DNA of 64,000 nt. Origin: Salinibacillus kushneri (GTDB lineage Bacteria > Bacillota > Bacilli > Bacillales > Alkalibacillaceae). Below are positions 35,105 to 43,445 of the stretch, in pieces (the first letter of the stretch is position 1; each line of letters starts with the position of its first letter). Below the pieces are notes generated by a model. That model had not been told where the DNA came from and ran no database searches. It saw only the letters and a program-made list of their open reading frames with translations. A program made the position numbers and the translations under genes. The DNA lies in NCBI RefSeq assembly GCF_900111405.1, contig NZ_FOHJ01000005.1:204800-268799 (forward strand), given 5' to 3'.

Positions 35105-36112
35105 TTATTTTGAAAAGTCATAGTTTGTCGAAAATAAATGAGTCAATTCCTTATCTGGATGGATAAATTGTTTTGCACGATTAACGGCAATGGGCCCATC
35201 ATTAAATCCACCTGCAATTAAAGGTAGCTTATGTTGATAGTTTGCAATATCTCCTACCGCAAAGATACCTGGGATGGAGGTTTCCATGTTTCCATTAACG
35301 AGAATCGTGCCATTTTCCATCTGTATCCCCCAGCGGCTAATAGGTCCAATATCAATTTCAAAGCCATGATTAACGATAATCTCATCAATCGATAAACTTT
35401 CCGTTTTCATTGTTTCCAGATTTCTTAGTTCAGCCTGTTCTACTTGACCGGATTTACCTGATAAACCACTAATAATGTAAGGGGTTTTTACATTAACACT
35501 AGAATTTTTCATTTTCGATATATGGCTCTCAATTCCGGAAAAATCTGTTTTCCGATAAACCAATGTTACTTGATCAGCAATCGCCCCTAATTCATTAGCC
35601 CAGTCAACTGCGGAGTTACCTCCACCAGAAATCAACACATGTTTTCCTTTGTAATGAGCCATACGTTTGGGAGTATAGTGTAAATTGTTTCCTTCAAACT
35701 CATTGGCATTTGCTACATCCAGTTTAATGGATTTTAACGTCCCAAAACCTGTTGCAAGAATGACAGTGCGGGTATAGTGCATACTCCCATTATCACTTTT
35801 TAACACAAAAATTCCATCATCCCTCTGTTCCAACTCCGTACATTGCTCATTCAAAACAACCGAGGGATTGAATGTCATGGCTTGTTCAACTAATTGTTCA
35901 GTTAATTTTTCACCTGATATATTTGGTATACCCCCAATATCACGAATCATCTTTTCAGGATAAAAATAGGGGACTTTTCCTCCTAAAAAAGGCAGATATT
36001 CAATAATTTTCGTTTTCATTTCGCGCATTCCACTATAGAAGGCTGTAAACAACCCAACAGGCCCTCCGCCTACAATGGTAACATCGTATATCTCATGGTG
36101 CTGATTAACCAT
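35105..36112 (-). CDS. Ferredoxin/flavodoxin-NADP reductase (thioredoxin-reductase-like)
   Basis: FAD enzyme of 335 aa. FAD loop GGGPVGLFTAFYSGMR (residues about 15-30), NADP loop ISGGGNSAVDWANELG (about 160-175), and C-terminal VFAVGDIANY. It lacks the CxxC of thioredoxin reductase, as YumC/YcgT-type reductases do. It is the last gene of the iron-siderophore transport operon, 18 bases after the second permease, so it is likely to reduce the imported ferric siderophore, directly or through ferredoxin or flavodoxin, as IruO does in Staphylococcus. Confidence 0.87.
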   Translation of the reverse strand: MVNQHHEIYDVTIVGGGPVGLFTAFYSGMREMKTKIIEYLPFLGGKVPYFYPEKMIRDIGGIPNISGEKLTEQLVEQAMTFNPSVVLNEQCTELEQRDDGIFVLKSDNGSMHYTRTVILATGFGTLKSIKLDVANANEFEGNNLHYTPKRMAHYKGKHVLISGGGNSAVDWANELGAIADQVTLVYRKTDFSGIESHISKMKNSSVNVKTPYIISGLSGKSGQVEQAELRNLETMKTESLSIDEIIVNHGFEIDIGPISRWGIQMENGTILVNGNMETSIPGIFAVGDIANYQHKLPLIAGGFNDGPIAVNRAKQFIHPDKELTHLFSTNYDFSK

Positions 36113-36129
36113 TCTAATCCTCCTCTATC

Positions 36130-37146
36130 CTACTTCGACTTTATTAAAAGATAAACAAAATATGGTGCACTCAGTATGGAAACAACAATACCTACAGGAA
36201 TCTGTGTTGGGCTTAACAAATTTTTTCCGATAGTATCAGCTATCATTAACAATAAAGCCCCAATCAAGGTCGAGATAGGAATAATATATTGGTGGAGAGA
36301 ACCGATTAATTTTCGTGAAATATGGGGAACAATTAATCCAAGAAATGCAATCGCCCCTCCTGCTGCTACACTGGCCCCAGCTAAACAAACAGCTGTGATC
36401 AATAGCATTCTTCTTTCCTTTTCAACATTGGCTCCAAGCCCCGCAGCTACATCATCTCCCATATGTAATACATTCAATACTTTAGCTTTATAAAGGACAT
36501 ACGGAATAAGAATACCAATCCAGGGTAATAAAGCAGCTACGAACATCCAGCTTGGATTCCATATATCCCCTGAAAGCCAGACGGTTGCCTGCCTGAAATC
36601 CTGTGGATCCATTTTCAGTTGAAAAATCATTAATAAAGCGCTGAAACCAGCATTCACACCAATTCCTACCAGAATAAGACGAATAGGACTTACCCCATTT
36701 TTCCAAGCTAAAGCATAAATCAATACAGCTGCAAATAATGCGCCTATTAAAGCAAAGAAAGGCATGATAAAAATAGACATATTCGTACCAAGTGTGCCTT
36801 GGAAGAAGTATATGAATAAGACTACGGCAAGCCCTGCTCCCGTATTAATACCCAGAATACCAGGATCAGCCAAATCATTATGTGTCAATCCTTGAAGAAT
36901 AACTCCAGATACCGACAACCCGGCCCCAATTAGAATAGCCAATATAATGCCTGGTAAACGAAAATCGAATAATACGAGTTCCTGCCTATCGCTCCCTTGA
37001 AGCATTAACGTTTGGATGACGTCTAATGGAGATATTGGGATAACTCCAATACTTAAAGTAACAAAAAACATCATTACAATAAGTAAAATCAGAAAACCAG
37101 CCAAACTGGGAAATCGACTTTCCTGATTTTGATTTGATGACTTCAT
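36130..37146 (-). CDS. Iron-siderophore ABC transporter permease (FecCD family)
   Basis: Membrane permease of 338 aa with about nine hydrophobic segments. GASLSVSG-type turn (LIGAGLSVSGVILQGLTHNDLADPG, landmark at 75-99) and GGAIAFLGLIVPHISRKL near 262 are the FecCD marks that contact substrate and ATPase. It starts within the stop of the other permease (ATGA overlap at 37143-37146), so both form the heterodimeric channel. No ATPase gene is in the operon. Confidence 0.9.
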   Translation of the reverse strand: MKSSNQNQESRFPSLAGFLILLIVMMFFVTLSIGVIPISPLDVIQTLMLQGSDRQELVLFDFRLPGIILAILIGAGLSVSGVILQGLTHNDLADPGILGINTGAGLAVVLFIYFFQGTLGTNMSIFIMPFFALIGALFAAVLIYALAWKNGVSPIRLILVGIGVNAGFSALLMIFQLKMDPQDFRQATVWLSGDIWNPSWMFVAALLPWIGILIPYVLYKAKVLNVLHMGDDVAAGLGANVEKERRMLLITAVCLAGASVAAGGAIAFLGLIVPHISRKLIGSLHQYIIPISTLIGALLLMIADTIGKNLLSPTQIPVGIVVSILSAPYFVYLLIKSK

Positions 37147-38162
37147 GATTTCCCCTCCCCACTACTGCCGCGGGCAAGATATAAGAAAAATGGAACTCCA
37201 ATAAGAGATGTAATAGCACCCACTGGTGTTTCAAATGGTTGATTAATCATTCTCGCGCCAACATCCGCTAAAACCAGTAATAGTGCTCCAAACAATGCAG
37301 ATGTTGGAATAATCCAACCATAGTTTCTTCCAACAATAAAACGGGTTATATGTGGAATAACCAGCCCTACAAATCCGATAACGCCAGCTACTGAAACTGC
37401 TGCTCCAGTTAAGATTAAAACCGCTAGAATCCCAAAAACTTTTATCATAAAATGATTTTGTCCTAGCCCTGTTGCTACGTCTTCTCCCAGGTTAAGGATT
37501 GTAATCGATTTGGCAATCGTAAGGGCGATAATCATCCCAATTGCACCAGAAATCAATAGAAATTTAACAGAAGTCCAATTAGCATCTGCCACTCCACCTG
37601 CGAGCCAAAAACCAAGTTGCTTTTCAATCTGGAAATGGAGGGCAATAACGGATGATAAGGAACTTAGCATTGTACCAATTGCAACCCCAGCCAGAGCTAG
37701 TTTTATAGGAGTGAGTCCATCAGCTGATATAGAACCAACCATAAATATAAGGGTTACCGCAATTCCTGCTCCTAGAAAAGATGAAACAGTTAACCCCAAG
37801 TTTGAGACAGCTGGAAAAAAAGCCAGCATCAATACAAGAGCAAAGGACGCTCCATGAGTGACCCCCATAATGGAAGGAGAAGCTAACGGGTTTCTTGTCA
37901 TTCCTTGCATTATAGCACCAGAAACAGCTAAAAAAGCTCCTACCATCGCAGCCGCAAACGCTCGAGGAAGTCGAAGCTCCTGGATGACTTGATGTGAAGT
38001 AACATCTTTATCAAAATGGAAAATAGCCTCCCACACAGTAGATAAACGGATGTCCACTGCTCCCACAGCTATGGATAATCCAATTGAAAAAACTAAAGCC
38101 ATGATGGTTATAATATTAATGATAATTTTTAAAGTACTTGAGCGGTGTATGATTGATAACAT
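37143..38162 (-). CDS. Iron-siderophore ABC transporter permease (FecCD family)
   Basis: Membrane permease of 339 aa. Marks: FAAAMVGAFLAVSGAIMQG near 73-91, NPLASPSIMG, and VAGVIGFVGLVIPHITRF near 258-275. It is first in the operon, divergent from the binding-protein gene across a perfect Fur box. The set probably borrows an ATPase from elsewhere, as the Feu and Fhu systems of B. subtilis do with shared ATPases. Confidence 0.9.
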   Translation of the reverse strand: MLSIIHRSSTLKIIINIITIMALVFSIGLSIAVGAVDIRLSTVWEAIFHFDKDVTSHQVIQELRLPRAFAAAMVGAFLAVSGAIMQGMTRNPLASPSIMGVTHGASFALVLMLAFFPAVSNLGLTVSSFLGAGIAVTLIFMVGSISADGLTPIKLALAGVAIGTMLSSLSSVIALHFQIEKQLGFWLAGGVADANWTSVKFLLISGAIGMIIALTIAKSITILNLGEDVATGLGQNHFMIKVFGILAVLILTGAAVSVAGVIGFVGLVIPHITRFIVGRNYGWIIPTSALFGALLLVLADVGARMINQPFETPVGAITSLIGVPFFLYLARGSSGEGKS

Positions 38163-38264
38163 GATTTTCTCCTATACCCCCACTATGTTTACCTTAACAA
38201 AACAAAAAGGACAAGGGTTCTTATCGCTTATGGAATAAATCCAATCGTTCATTGACAAATTAAT

Positions 38265-38279
38265 TGATAATGATTATCA
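38265..38279. promoter_or_regulatory. Fur box, perfect 7-1-7 match
   Basis: TGATAATGATTATCA at 38265-38279 is an exact match to the Bacillus Fur consensus. It lies between the divergent permease and receptor genes and should repress both when iron is plentiful. Confidence 0.93.
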
Positions 38280-38318
38280 TTACCATTATATAGAATTATA
38301 ACATAGAGGAGAGTCCAT

Positions 38319-39272
38319 ATGTATACATTTAACAAAATTCGTTTCACGTTCAGCACAATTTTGTTAGCGCTTATTCTTATTGTTTCTGGGTGCGGCGGAA
38401 ATAACACCGAAAAAAGTAACCAGGATAAGGCGCAAAACAACGATGTGACTATCGATAGTAAGATGGGAAAGGTTACCATTCCGGGAGATACGGAACAAAT
38501 TATCGCACCATATCACGAAGATACACTCCTTGCATTAGGTATAACTCCAGTTGTTAAGTGGGCAATCGGTAAGAGTATCCAAGATTATTTAGAACAGGAT
38601 TTAAAGGATATTCCAAAAATAGAATGGAATCTGCCCGTTGAACAAGTTTTGCAGCATAATCCAGACCTCATCATATTAGAACACGGTATAGATAGCTACG
38701 AAGGATCTTATGAAGACTATCAGAAAATAGCTCCTACATATGTGATGAAAGAAGAAACGACCAATAGCTGGCGCAAACAGTTAGAAGTATTTGGCAAAAT
38801 GCTCAACAAGGAAGATAAAGCTAAAGAAGTCCTTAGTCAATATAATGAAAAAGTAAAAGATGCTAAAGAACAGCTCTCAAATTCGATAGGAAGTGAGACG
38901 GCTGCCGTCATATGGACGAAGGGAAATCAATTTTTCCTTTTTGAAGAAAACCGCCACAGTGCTGAGATTCTATATTCTGAACTTGGGGTTACACCGCCTG
39001 AACTTGTTAAAGGTCTCGGTGATTCCCAAACAAAATGGAATCCTATTTCCCTCGAAAAACTATCGGAATTAAAAGCGGATCATGTTTTTCTCCTTGCCAC
39101 AGAAGGTGAACAAGGAATTGAAACCTTAAAAAACAGCTCCGTATGGCAAAGCACCCCTGCTGCCAAAAATGGAAACGTCTATATCTTAAATGACCCAAGT
39201 AACTGGACTAATACTGGATTGATTGCCTCAGAAAAAACAATTGAAGACGTTCTAGAGCACTTAGCCGAGTAG
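38319..39272 (+). CDS. Iron-siderophore ABC transporter substrate-binding lipoprotein
   Basis: Receptor of 317 aa. Signal peptide and lipobox end at Cys25 (IVSGC). Two lobes joined by a long helix follow, of the FecB/FepB/FhuD fold (TEQIIAPYHEDTLLALGITP near 59-78; HNPDLIILEHG near 121). It binds ferric siderophore outside the membrane and docks on the two FecCD permeases encoded divergently. Which siderophore cannot be told from sequence. GAGGAGAG precedes the ATG. The Fur box lies 40 bases before it. Confidence 0.92.
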   Translation: MYTFNKIRFTFSTILLALILIVSGCGGNNTEKSNQDKAQNNDVTIDSKMGKVTIPGDTEQIIAPYHEDTLLALGITPVVKWAIGKSIQDYLEQDLKDIPKIEWNLPVEQVLQHNPDLIILEHGIDSYEGSYEDYQKIAPTYVMKEETTNSWRKQLEVFGKMLNKEDKAKEVLSQYNEKVKDAKEQLSNSIGSETAAVIWTKGNQFFLFEENRHSAEILYSELGVTPPELVKGLGDSQTKWNPISLEKLSELKADHVFLLATEGEQGIETLKNSSVWQSTPAAKNGNVYILNDPSNWTNTGLIASEKTIEDVLEHLAE

Positions 39273-39278
39273 TTTTTA

Positions 39279-39322
39279 AGCGTGTGATGATTCTCAGGAT
39301 GCAATCATCACACGCTTTTTTT
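39279..39322 (+). terminator. Terminator after the siderophore-receptor gene
   Basis: Perfect fourteen-base stem AGCGTGTGATGATT (39279-39292) with AATCATCACACGCT (39303-39316), then seven T. Confidence 0.92.
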
Positions 39323-39396
39323 ACAATATGGATAACCACACTCTGCCAATCAAACTTTTTATTTTTTATATAGTAGAATACCTTTCCAGTATAAGA

Positions 39397-40014
39397 CTAA
39401 TCAAATATAGGTTCTTTATTCGGATTTCTAAAAAACGCAAAAAGCATTTTAATTTGGTCCTGTGTATTTCGGCCAGTTGAAAGCTTAGGAAGATTACTCT
39501 CAGAAAAAAATCTAACATCTTTTGTTTCGATTCCTGTCTCTGCTTGACCTCCTGTTAATTCACACTGTATAAATATTTTATAGTAATGATAAGGTTGAGG
39601 TGGATGATTATGCTTATTTAAATCAAGCAGTCCAACCAATCTTTTAGCGTCCACATCATAGCCTGACTCCTCTTTCACCTCTTTTACTATATTTTCAGTG
39701 GGCGATAATCCGATATCACAAAAACCACCAGGTAAAGACCATCTATCATCGATTTTTTCACGTACCATTAAAATTTTATCATCTTTAAAAATTGCCCCAC
39801 GTATATCCACTTTAGGTGTTTGATAACCGGTTTCATTTGCAAATAATTCTGTTATTTTTTCCATTTCCAACCCTGTATATTGCTCCATTATCTCTTTACT
39901 AATTTTTCTCAATTCCTCATACCGTTCAATATCATATATGTCCTTTGAAAAAGTTAACCCTGCTTGTGACAGAGATTGGATTTTCTTTGCCCATTCTAAC
40001 CATTTATCACTCAA
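39397..40014 (-). CDS. Nudix hydrolase with N-terminal extension
   Basis: Protein of about 205 aa. An N-terminal helical domain (residues about 1-60, WLEWAKKIQSLSQAGLTFSKD) of the type found in ADP-ribose/GDP-sugar Nudix enzymes of Bacillus precedes a full Nudix box, GGFCDIGLSPTENIVKEVKE followed by ESG. The start is probably the TTG at 40014, six bases after AAGGTG; a GTG at 40023 overlaps that site. It diverges from an HD-domain gene across a perfect palindrome. Confidence 0.88.
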   Translation of the reverse strand: MSDKWLEWAKKIQSLSQAGLTFSKDIYDIERYEELRKISKEIMEQYTGLEMEKITELFANETGYQTPKVDIRGAIFKDDKILMVREKIDDRWSLPGGFCDIGLSPTENIVKEVKEESGYDVDAKRLVGLLDLNKHNHPPQPYHYYKIFIQCELTGGQAETGIETKDVRFFSESNLPKLSTGRNTQDQIKMLFAFFRNPNKEPIFD

Positions 40015-40083
40015 TATGAACACCTTACCTCAATTCTGTTTTATACAGTTTAACACATTTCCCATAATACAAAGGAACTACAC

Positions 40084-40108
40084 GATAAAATATCATTGAT
40101 ATTTTATC
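40084..40108. promoter_or_regulatory. Perfect 25-bp palindrome between Nudix and HD genes
   Basis: Arms GATAAAATATCA and TGATATTTTATC flank a single central T (12-1-12, no mismatch). It lies 76 bases from the Nudix start and 40 bases from the HD gene start, over the probable promoters. It does not match the Fur, PerR, Zur or MntR box. It is very likely an operator for both genes, regulator unknown. Confidence 0.75.
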
Positions 40109-40148
40109 ACGATTATATAAGAATTTATTATAAAGGGAGAGTGATTAG

Positions 40149-41126
40149 GTGAAATTATCCGATGATATCTACGGGGATTACATTATCGAATACGTTCTTG
40201 AAGAACTCGTTTTAAGCAGGCCTCTCCAGAGATTAAAAGGTGTATACCAGGGTGGAGCAAGCTATTTCGTTAATGAAAAGTGGAATGTAACGAGATATGA
40301 ACATTCAATAGGAGTTATGCTGTTAATCCGGAGACTTGGCGGTTCTTTAGAGGAACAAATAGCGGGACTACTTCACGATGTATCCCATACGGCATTTTCA
40401 CATGTCATCGATTTTGTGTTTGAAAATAGAGATGAAGATTACCATGAAAAAATCTATCATCAAATCATAACAGAATCTGATATCCCTGGTATTCTAAGAA
40501 AATACGGTTATGATTATAAAGACATTCTACTGGATCATTCGAAATGGAAATTGCTTGAACAGCCAGCACCTGAATTATGTGCTGATCGAATCGATTATAC
40601 GTTAAGAGATATGTATCGCTATGAAAGTATCACGTTAAAGGAAACACATGATTTCCTTGATTATTTAATAATTAAAAATGGAAAAATAGGTTTAAAAAAC
40701 ATAGCCGCAGCTAAATGGTTTGTGAATACATACTATAAAGAGGTTATTGATTTCTTTATGGATCCACTTAATATTTACGGTTATCATGCTTTAGCTGAGA
40801 CATTAAAAAAAGCTTTAGCGAAAAATATTATAAACGAAGACCAATTACTGGAAGCGGATGAAGAAGTAATCAAAACGTTACAAATGTCTGATGACAAAGA
40901 CGTTAATGAGCTTCTTTCAAGAGTCCACCGAAATGTAAGAGTTAAAGAAGATAAAATGAACTTTGATTTGTTTAGTAAAAAGAAAGTACGGCTTATTGAC
41001 CCATCTGTAGTATATGAAAACCGGCTTATCCCTTCTTCCTTATTGTCAGATGAAATTAAAAGGATGAATGAACATGCAAAACGAAAAGCTGAAGAAGGAA
41101 TGTATGTAAGCATCCTGGCAAACTAA
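40149..41126 (+). CDS. HD-domain phosphohydrolase (dNTPase/SAMHD1-like)
   Basis: Protein of 325 aa. The metal ligands of the HD fold are visible: His52 (RYEHSIGV), His76-Asp77 (LLHDVSH), and Asp146 (CADRIDY), with His80 and His85 in between. The layout RPLQRLKGVYQGG before the first His resembles dGTPase/SAMHD1-type enzymes. It starts with GTG (40149) after AAGGGAGAG. It probably hydrolyses nucleotides; the divergent Nudix gene, also a nucleotide hydrolase, shares a palindromic operator with it. Confidence 0.87.
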   Translation: MKLSDDIYGDYIIEYVLEELVLSRPLQRLKGVYQGGASYFVNEKWNVTRYEHSIGVMLLIRRLGGSLEEQIAGLLHDVSHTAFSHVIDFVFENRDEDYHEKIYHQIITESDIPGILRKYGYDYKDILLDHSKWKLLEQPAPELCADRIDYTLRDMYRYESITLKETHDFLDYLIIKNGKIGLKNIAAAKWFVNTYYKEVIDFFMDPLNIYGYHALAETLKKALAKNIINEDQLLEADEEVIKTLQMSDDKDVNELLSRVHRNVRVKEDKMNFDLFSKKKVRLIDPSVVYENRLIPSSLLSDEIKRMNEHAKRKAEEGMYVSILAN

Positions 41127-41133
41127 CATTCAC

Positions 41134-41174
41134 AAAAAATACTCTTAATCTAAAAATGGACTAAGAGTATTTTT
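41134..41174. terminator. Bidirectional terminator between HD gene and tRNA-Val
   Basis: Stem AAATACTCTTA (41137-41147) with TAAGAGTATTT (41162-41172), with A run on one side and T run on the other, so it works for the HD gene and for the minus-strand tRNA. Confidence 0.85.
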
Positions 41175-41180
41175 ATCTAG

Positions 41181-41252
41181 TGACTCCGAGTGGATTCGAA
41201 CCACCGACCCCTTGCCTGTCAAGCAAGTGCTCTCCCGCTGAGCTACGGAGTC
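41181..41252 (-). tRNA. tRNA-Val (anticodon GAC)
   Basis: A cloverleaf of 72 bases: acceptor GACTCCG/CGGAGTC, D stem GCTC/GAGC, anticodon stem CTTGC/GCAAG with loop TTGACAG (anticodon GAC), and T arm GGTGG-TTCGAAT-CCACT. CCA is not encoded. It is similar in layout to the Bacillus tRNA-Val(GAC). It stands alone, with a terminator after it. Confidence 0.95.
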
Positions 41253-41494
41253 ATATATGTAATGTTTTGTCGACATGAATAAATATAACTTGTTTATATA
41301 TCATTGTCAATATGTTACTAGTACACCGAATGCAAATTTTGATTACAGGGCCACAGTGGAGAAACAAATGGCCACATCCAGTTCCAACGACGAACGACTA
41401 GTGAGACTCCCTTCACCTCTTTACGTCAAACGAGCACTTACAGCTTTTGCTCTTCTGGTCGGGGGCCTGTTCACACTCCTTAAAAACGTTGAAG
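41253..41494. other. Gap with a possible dispersed repeat
   Basis: No convincing gene: a plus-strand frame from 41275 lacks a ribosome site and overlaps hsp20 antisense. Between about 41356 and 41460 the order AGTGGA, AAATGGCCA, CCTTCACCTC, CTTTTG..TTCTGGT recurs at about 60087-60212, which suggests a degenerate repeat. Confidence 0.35.
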
Positions 41495-41520
41495 GGTTGA
41501 GCGCTTTCTACCGCTCAACC
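41495..41520 (-). other. Hairpin over the hsp20 stop codon
   Basis: GGTTGAGCG (41495-41503) pairs perfectly with CGCTCAACC (41512-41520). It includes the stop codon of the Hsp20 gene; a weak T run follows on the minus strand, so it may act as terminator. Confidence 0.5.
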
Positions 41521-41964
41521 GTCTATGTCTATAAATCCAGAGTTGGTTTTATCTTTTGGAATGGTGATGGTAAGCAGACCCTCTTTAAAACTCGCTCTTG
41601 TGTCTATTTCGGAAATCTGAAATGGTAGAGCGATTAGGCGTTCCATTCTTTGAAAGGTCTGCTGCTGATGAATATACGAGGTATTTTCATTTTGTTCTTC
41701 CAAAACGCTAGAATTCTCCACCGCAATTTTCAAGTGATTCCCATAAGGTTTTATTTGTATCTGCTCTCTTTTATATCCCTGTAAGTCCGCTTCTATCACA
41801 ACATTTGTGTCATCCTCAAACATGTCCACATGGAACGAATTCAGTTGAAAAAGAGAATCAAAATTTTTCATCGACTCCTGAAAAAAATGATCCATCTGCT
41901 GCATAATATTTTGAAACGGAGAATCATTCAATCTTCTTGGCAGTCTTTCACGATTAGAACCCAT
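41515..41964 (-). CDS. Hsp20/alpha-crystallin family protein
   Basis: Small heat-shock-like protein of 149 aa. The alpha-crystallin domain covers the C-terminal two thirds, with NVVIEADLQGYKREQIQIK and the closing FKEGLLTITIPK. The N-terminal arm is short and rich in Gln/Phe. Such proteins hold unfolded protein; in Bacillus, relatives also occur in the spore coat (CotM) or under salt stress (YocM). I prefer the ATG at 41964 (nine bases after AGGAG) to 41970. Confidence 0.85.
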   Translation of the reverse strand: MGSNRERLPRRLNDSPFQNIMQQMDHFFQESMKNFDSLFQLNSFHVDMFEDDTNVVIEADLQGYKREQIQIKPYGNHLKIAVENSSVLEEQNENTSYIHQQQTFQRMERLIALPFQISEIDTRASFKEGLLTITIPKDKTNSGFIDIDG

Positions 41965-42057
41965 GCTCATCTGCTCCTTTCCTCTGTTTTTACTACTAAA
42001 CTATGCAGAAAGGTTGATGAGTTCATGGGCGACATAGAAAATTAGGCCATTGACCGA

Positions 42058-42582
42058 TTACGTGATTTGTTTCACCTTCGACCACTCATCCTCTAACATA
42101 CTCATCTCATAAATACTCCAATATTTGTCCTCATTCCTGACAACCTCTCTTCGTAAACCTTCTTTCACAAAGCCACACCTTTCATAACAGGCAATGGCTG
42201 ACTCATTAAAATCAAATACGCCCAAGCTCACTCGATGTAATCTAAGGTTGTCAAAGGCAATTTTTAACACTTCCTTTATCATTTGTTGCCCGATTCCTTG
42301 GCCCCGCATACCTTTATCCCCTACAAGAACTTTGCTTATTCTAGCAGATCTTGTTTTATTGTTGATTTGTTTCAAAGCGATATGCCCTACTGCTTTTCCC
42401 GACTCCTGCTCTACTACTTTATATGCCATAGTATCTGCATTCTTTATGTATTCTTCTAACTGCTTTTCATCTAATGGATAATCAATGTTAGGTCCTCCCC
42501 ATTGCAGCATAAAGGCAGATGATTCAATCCATGCGATTAGTTGTTGAAAATCAGAGCGCTCAAAAGGTTGTAATTCAATCAT
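42058..42582 (-). CDS. GNAT family N-acetyltransferase (RimJ/RimL-like)
   Basis: Acetyltransferase of 174 aa. Motif A is GMRGQGIGQQMIKEVLKIAF; NESAIACYERCGFVKEG is the C-terminal closing part. Of the RimJ/L type, which modify protein N-termini or small amines. The start is ATG 42582, seven bases after CTGGGGGAT; a longer open frame to 42690 lacks a ribosome site. Substrate unknown. Confidence 0.85.
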   Translation of the reverse strand: MIELQPFERSDFQQLIAWIESSAFMLQWGGPNIDYPLDEKQLEEYIKNADTMAYKVVEQESGKAVGHIALKQINNKTRSARISKVLVGDKGMRGQGIGQQMIKEVLKIAFDNLRLHRVSLGVFDFNESAIACYERCGFVKEGLRREVVRNEDKYWSIYEMSMLEDEWSKVKQIT

Positions 42583-42728
42583 AAAATATCCCCCAGTACG
42601 GTATCGTTTCAAATAAGACCAGACCCTCTGGTTCATGGAAAACAGTTTCCATTCAGATAAAAGAAATACATGCTTCATAGTATTTAACAAATAGACTGAT
42701 AACGAAAATTCATCTTATCAGCTTTCAC

Positions 42729-43148
42729 TTAAAATCTTTTAATGAGAAAATATTGCTGATGCCCCTCTACTGGATGGTTATTAATGGTACCAAACACTTC
42801 AAACCCGTTTTTCTGATAAAATTCCGGAGCTTGAAAACTAAAGGTATCCAGAAACATAAAGTTGCATCCTCTAGTCCTTGCAAAATCCTCTATTTTATTC
42901 AAAAGCTTAGTCCCATTCCCTCGTGATCTCTCCCGATTATCCACCCATAGGAAATCAACGTGTAAGTGGTCCCAATAAATAGTTCCCGTAATACCGCCAA
43001 CAATTTCATCCTTGTCATTTTTTAGTAAAAAACTGATATCTTCTTTTGGCTTTTTTAAATGGTCGGGAAGTTGATCCATATTGTACTCAATCAGTTTCTT
43101 ACGGATAAAATCACGAGCCTGTTGGTTGGATTGTTCAATTAATTTCAA
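42729..43148 (-). CDS. GNAT family N-acetyltransferase
   Basis: Acetyltransferase of 139 aa with the compact form MKLIEQSNQQARDFIRKKL at the start, motif A SRGNGTKLLNKIEDFAR, and PEFYQKNGFEVFG near the end. The start is a TTG (43148) with AAAAGGAG nine bases before; the longer frame to 43226 passes through a hairpin in the leader (43193-43211) and has no ribosome site. Substrate unknown. Confidence 0.83.
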   Translation of the reverse strand: MKLIEQSNQQARDFIRKKLIEYNMDQLPDHLKKPKEDISFLLKNDKDEIVGGITGTIYWDHLHVDFLWVDNRERSRGNGTKLLNKIEDFARTRGCNFMFLDTFSFQAPEFYQKNGFEVFGTINNHPVEGHQQYFLIKRF

Positions 43149-43192
43149 TGTAAGCAGCTCCTTTTTCTTAGTTTCTGTTAGATACATTAACC

Positions 43193-43211
43193 ATCCGGAA
43201 TGAGTCCGGAT
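43193..43211 (-). other. Leader hairpin before the GNAT gene
   Basis: ATCCGGA and TCCGGAT form a perfect seven-base stem with a five-base loop, 45 bases upstream of the TTG start. Function unknown. Confidence 0.4.
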
Positions 43212-43398
43212 TCCTTTTAATGCCATTCCTTTCAGGGTGAATTAAATCCATTCATCATAAGAAATCTGTTGCATCTTGTACGCTTAGGATAAGTTTTTGT
43301 CTTCTGGATTTCCCATTCTTTTAGAAGTAAACTCACCGTATCATACATTTTAACACAAGAATCAGGAAAGATTGGCACTTTTCTGAATTGGATTGTAA

Positions 43399-43426
43399 TA
43401 AAAAGACCGCCCCTAAGGGACGATCT
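43399..43426 (-). terminator. Terminator of the DUF3231 gene
   Basis: Ten-base stem (AGACCGCCCC 43404-43413 with GGGACGATCT 43417-43426, two G-U pairs) with T run on the minus strand. Confidence 0.75.
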
Positions 43427-43445
43427 ATAAAATAATTTTTCACTT

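Noticed and set aside
41275..41628. 117-codon plus-strand frame after tRNA-Val
   Set aside because: No ribosome site, runs antisense into hsp20, no recognisable protein pattern.
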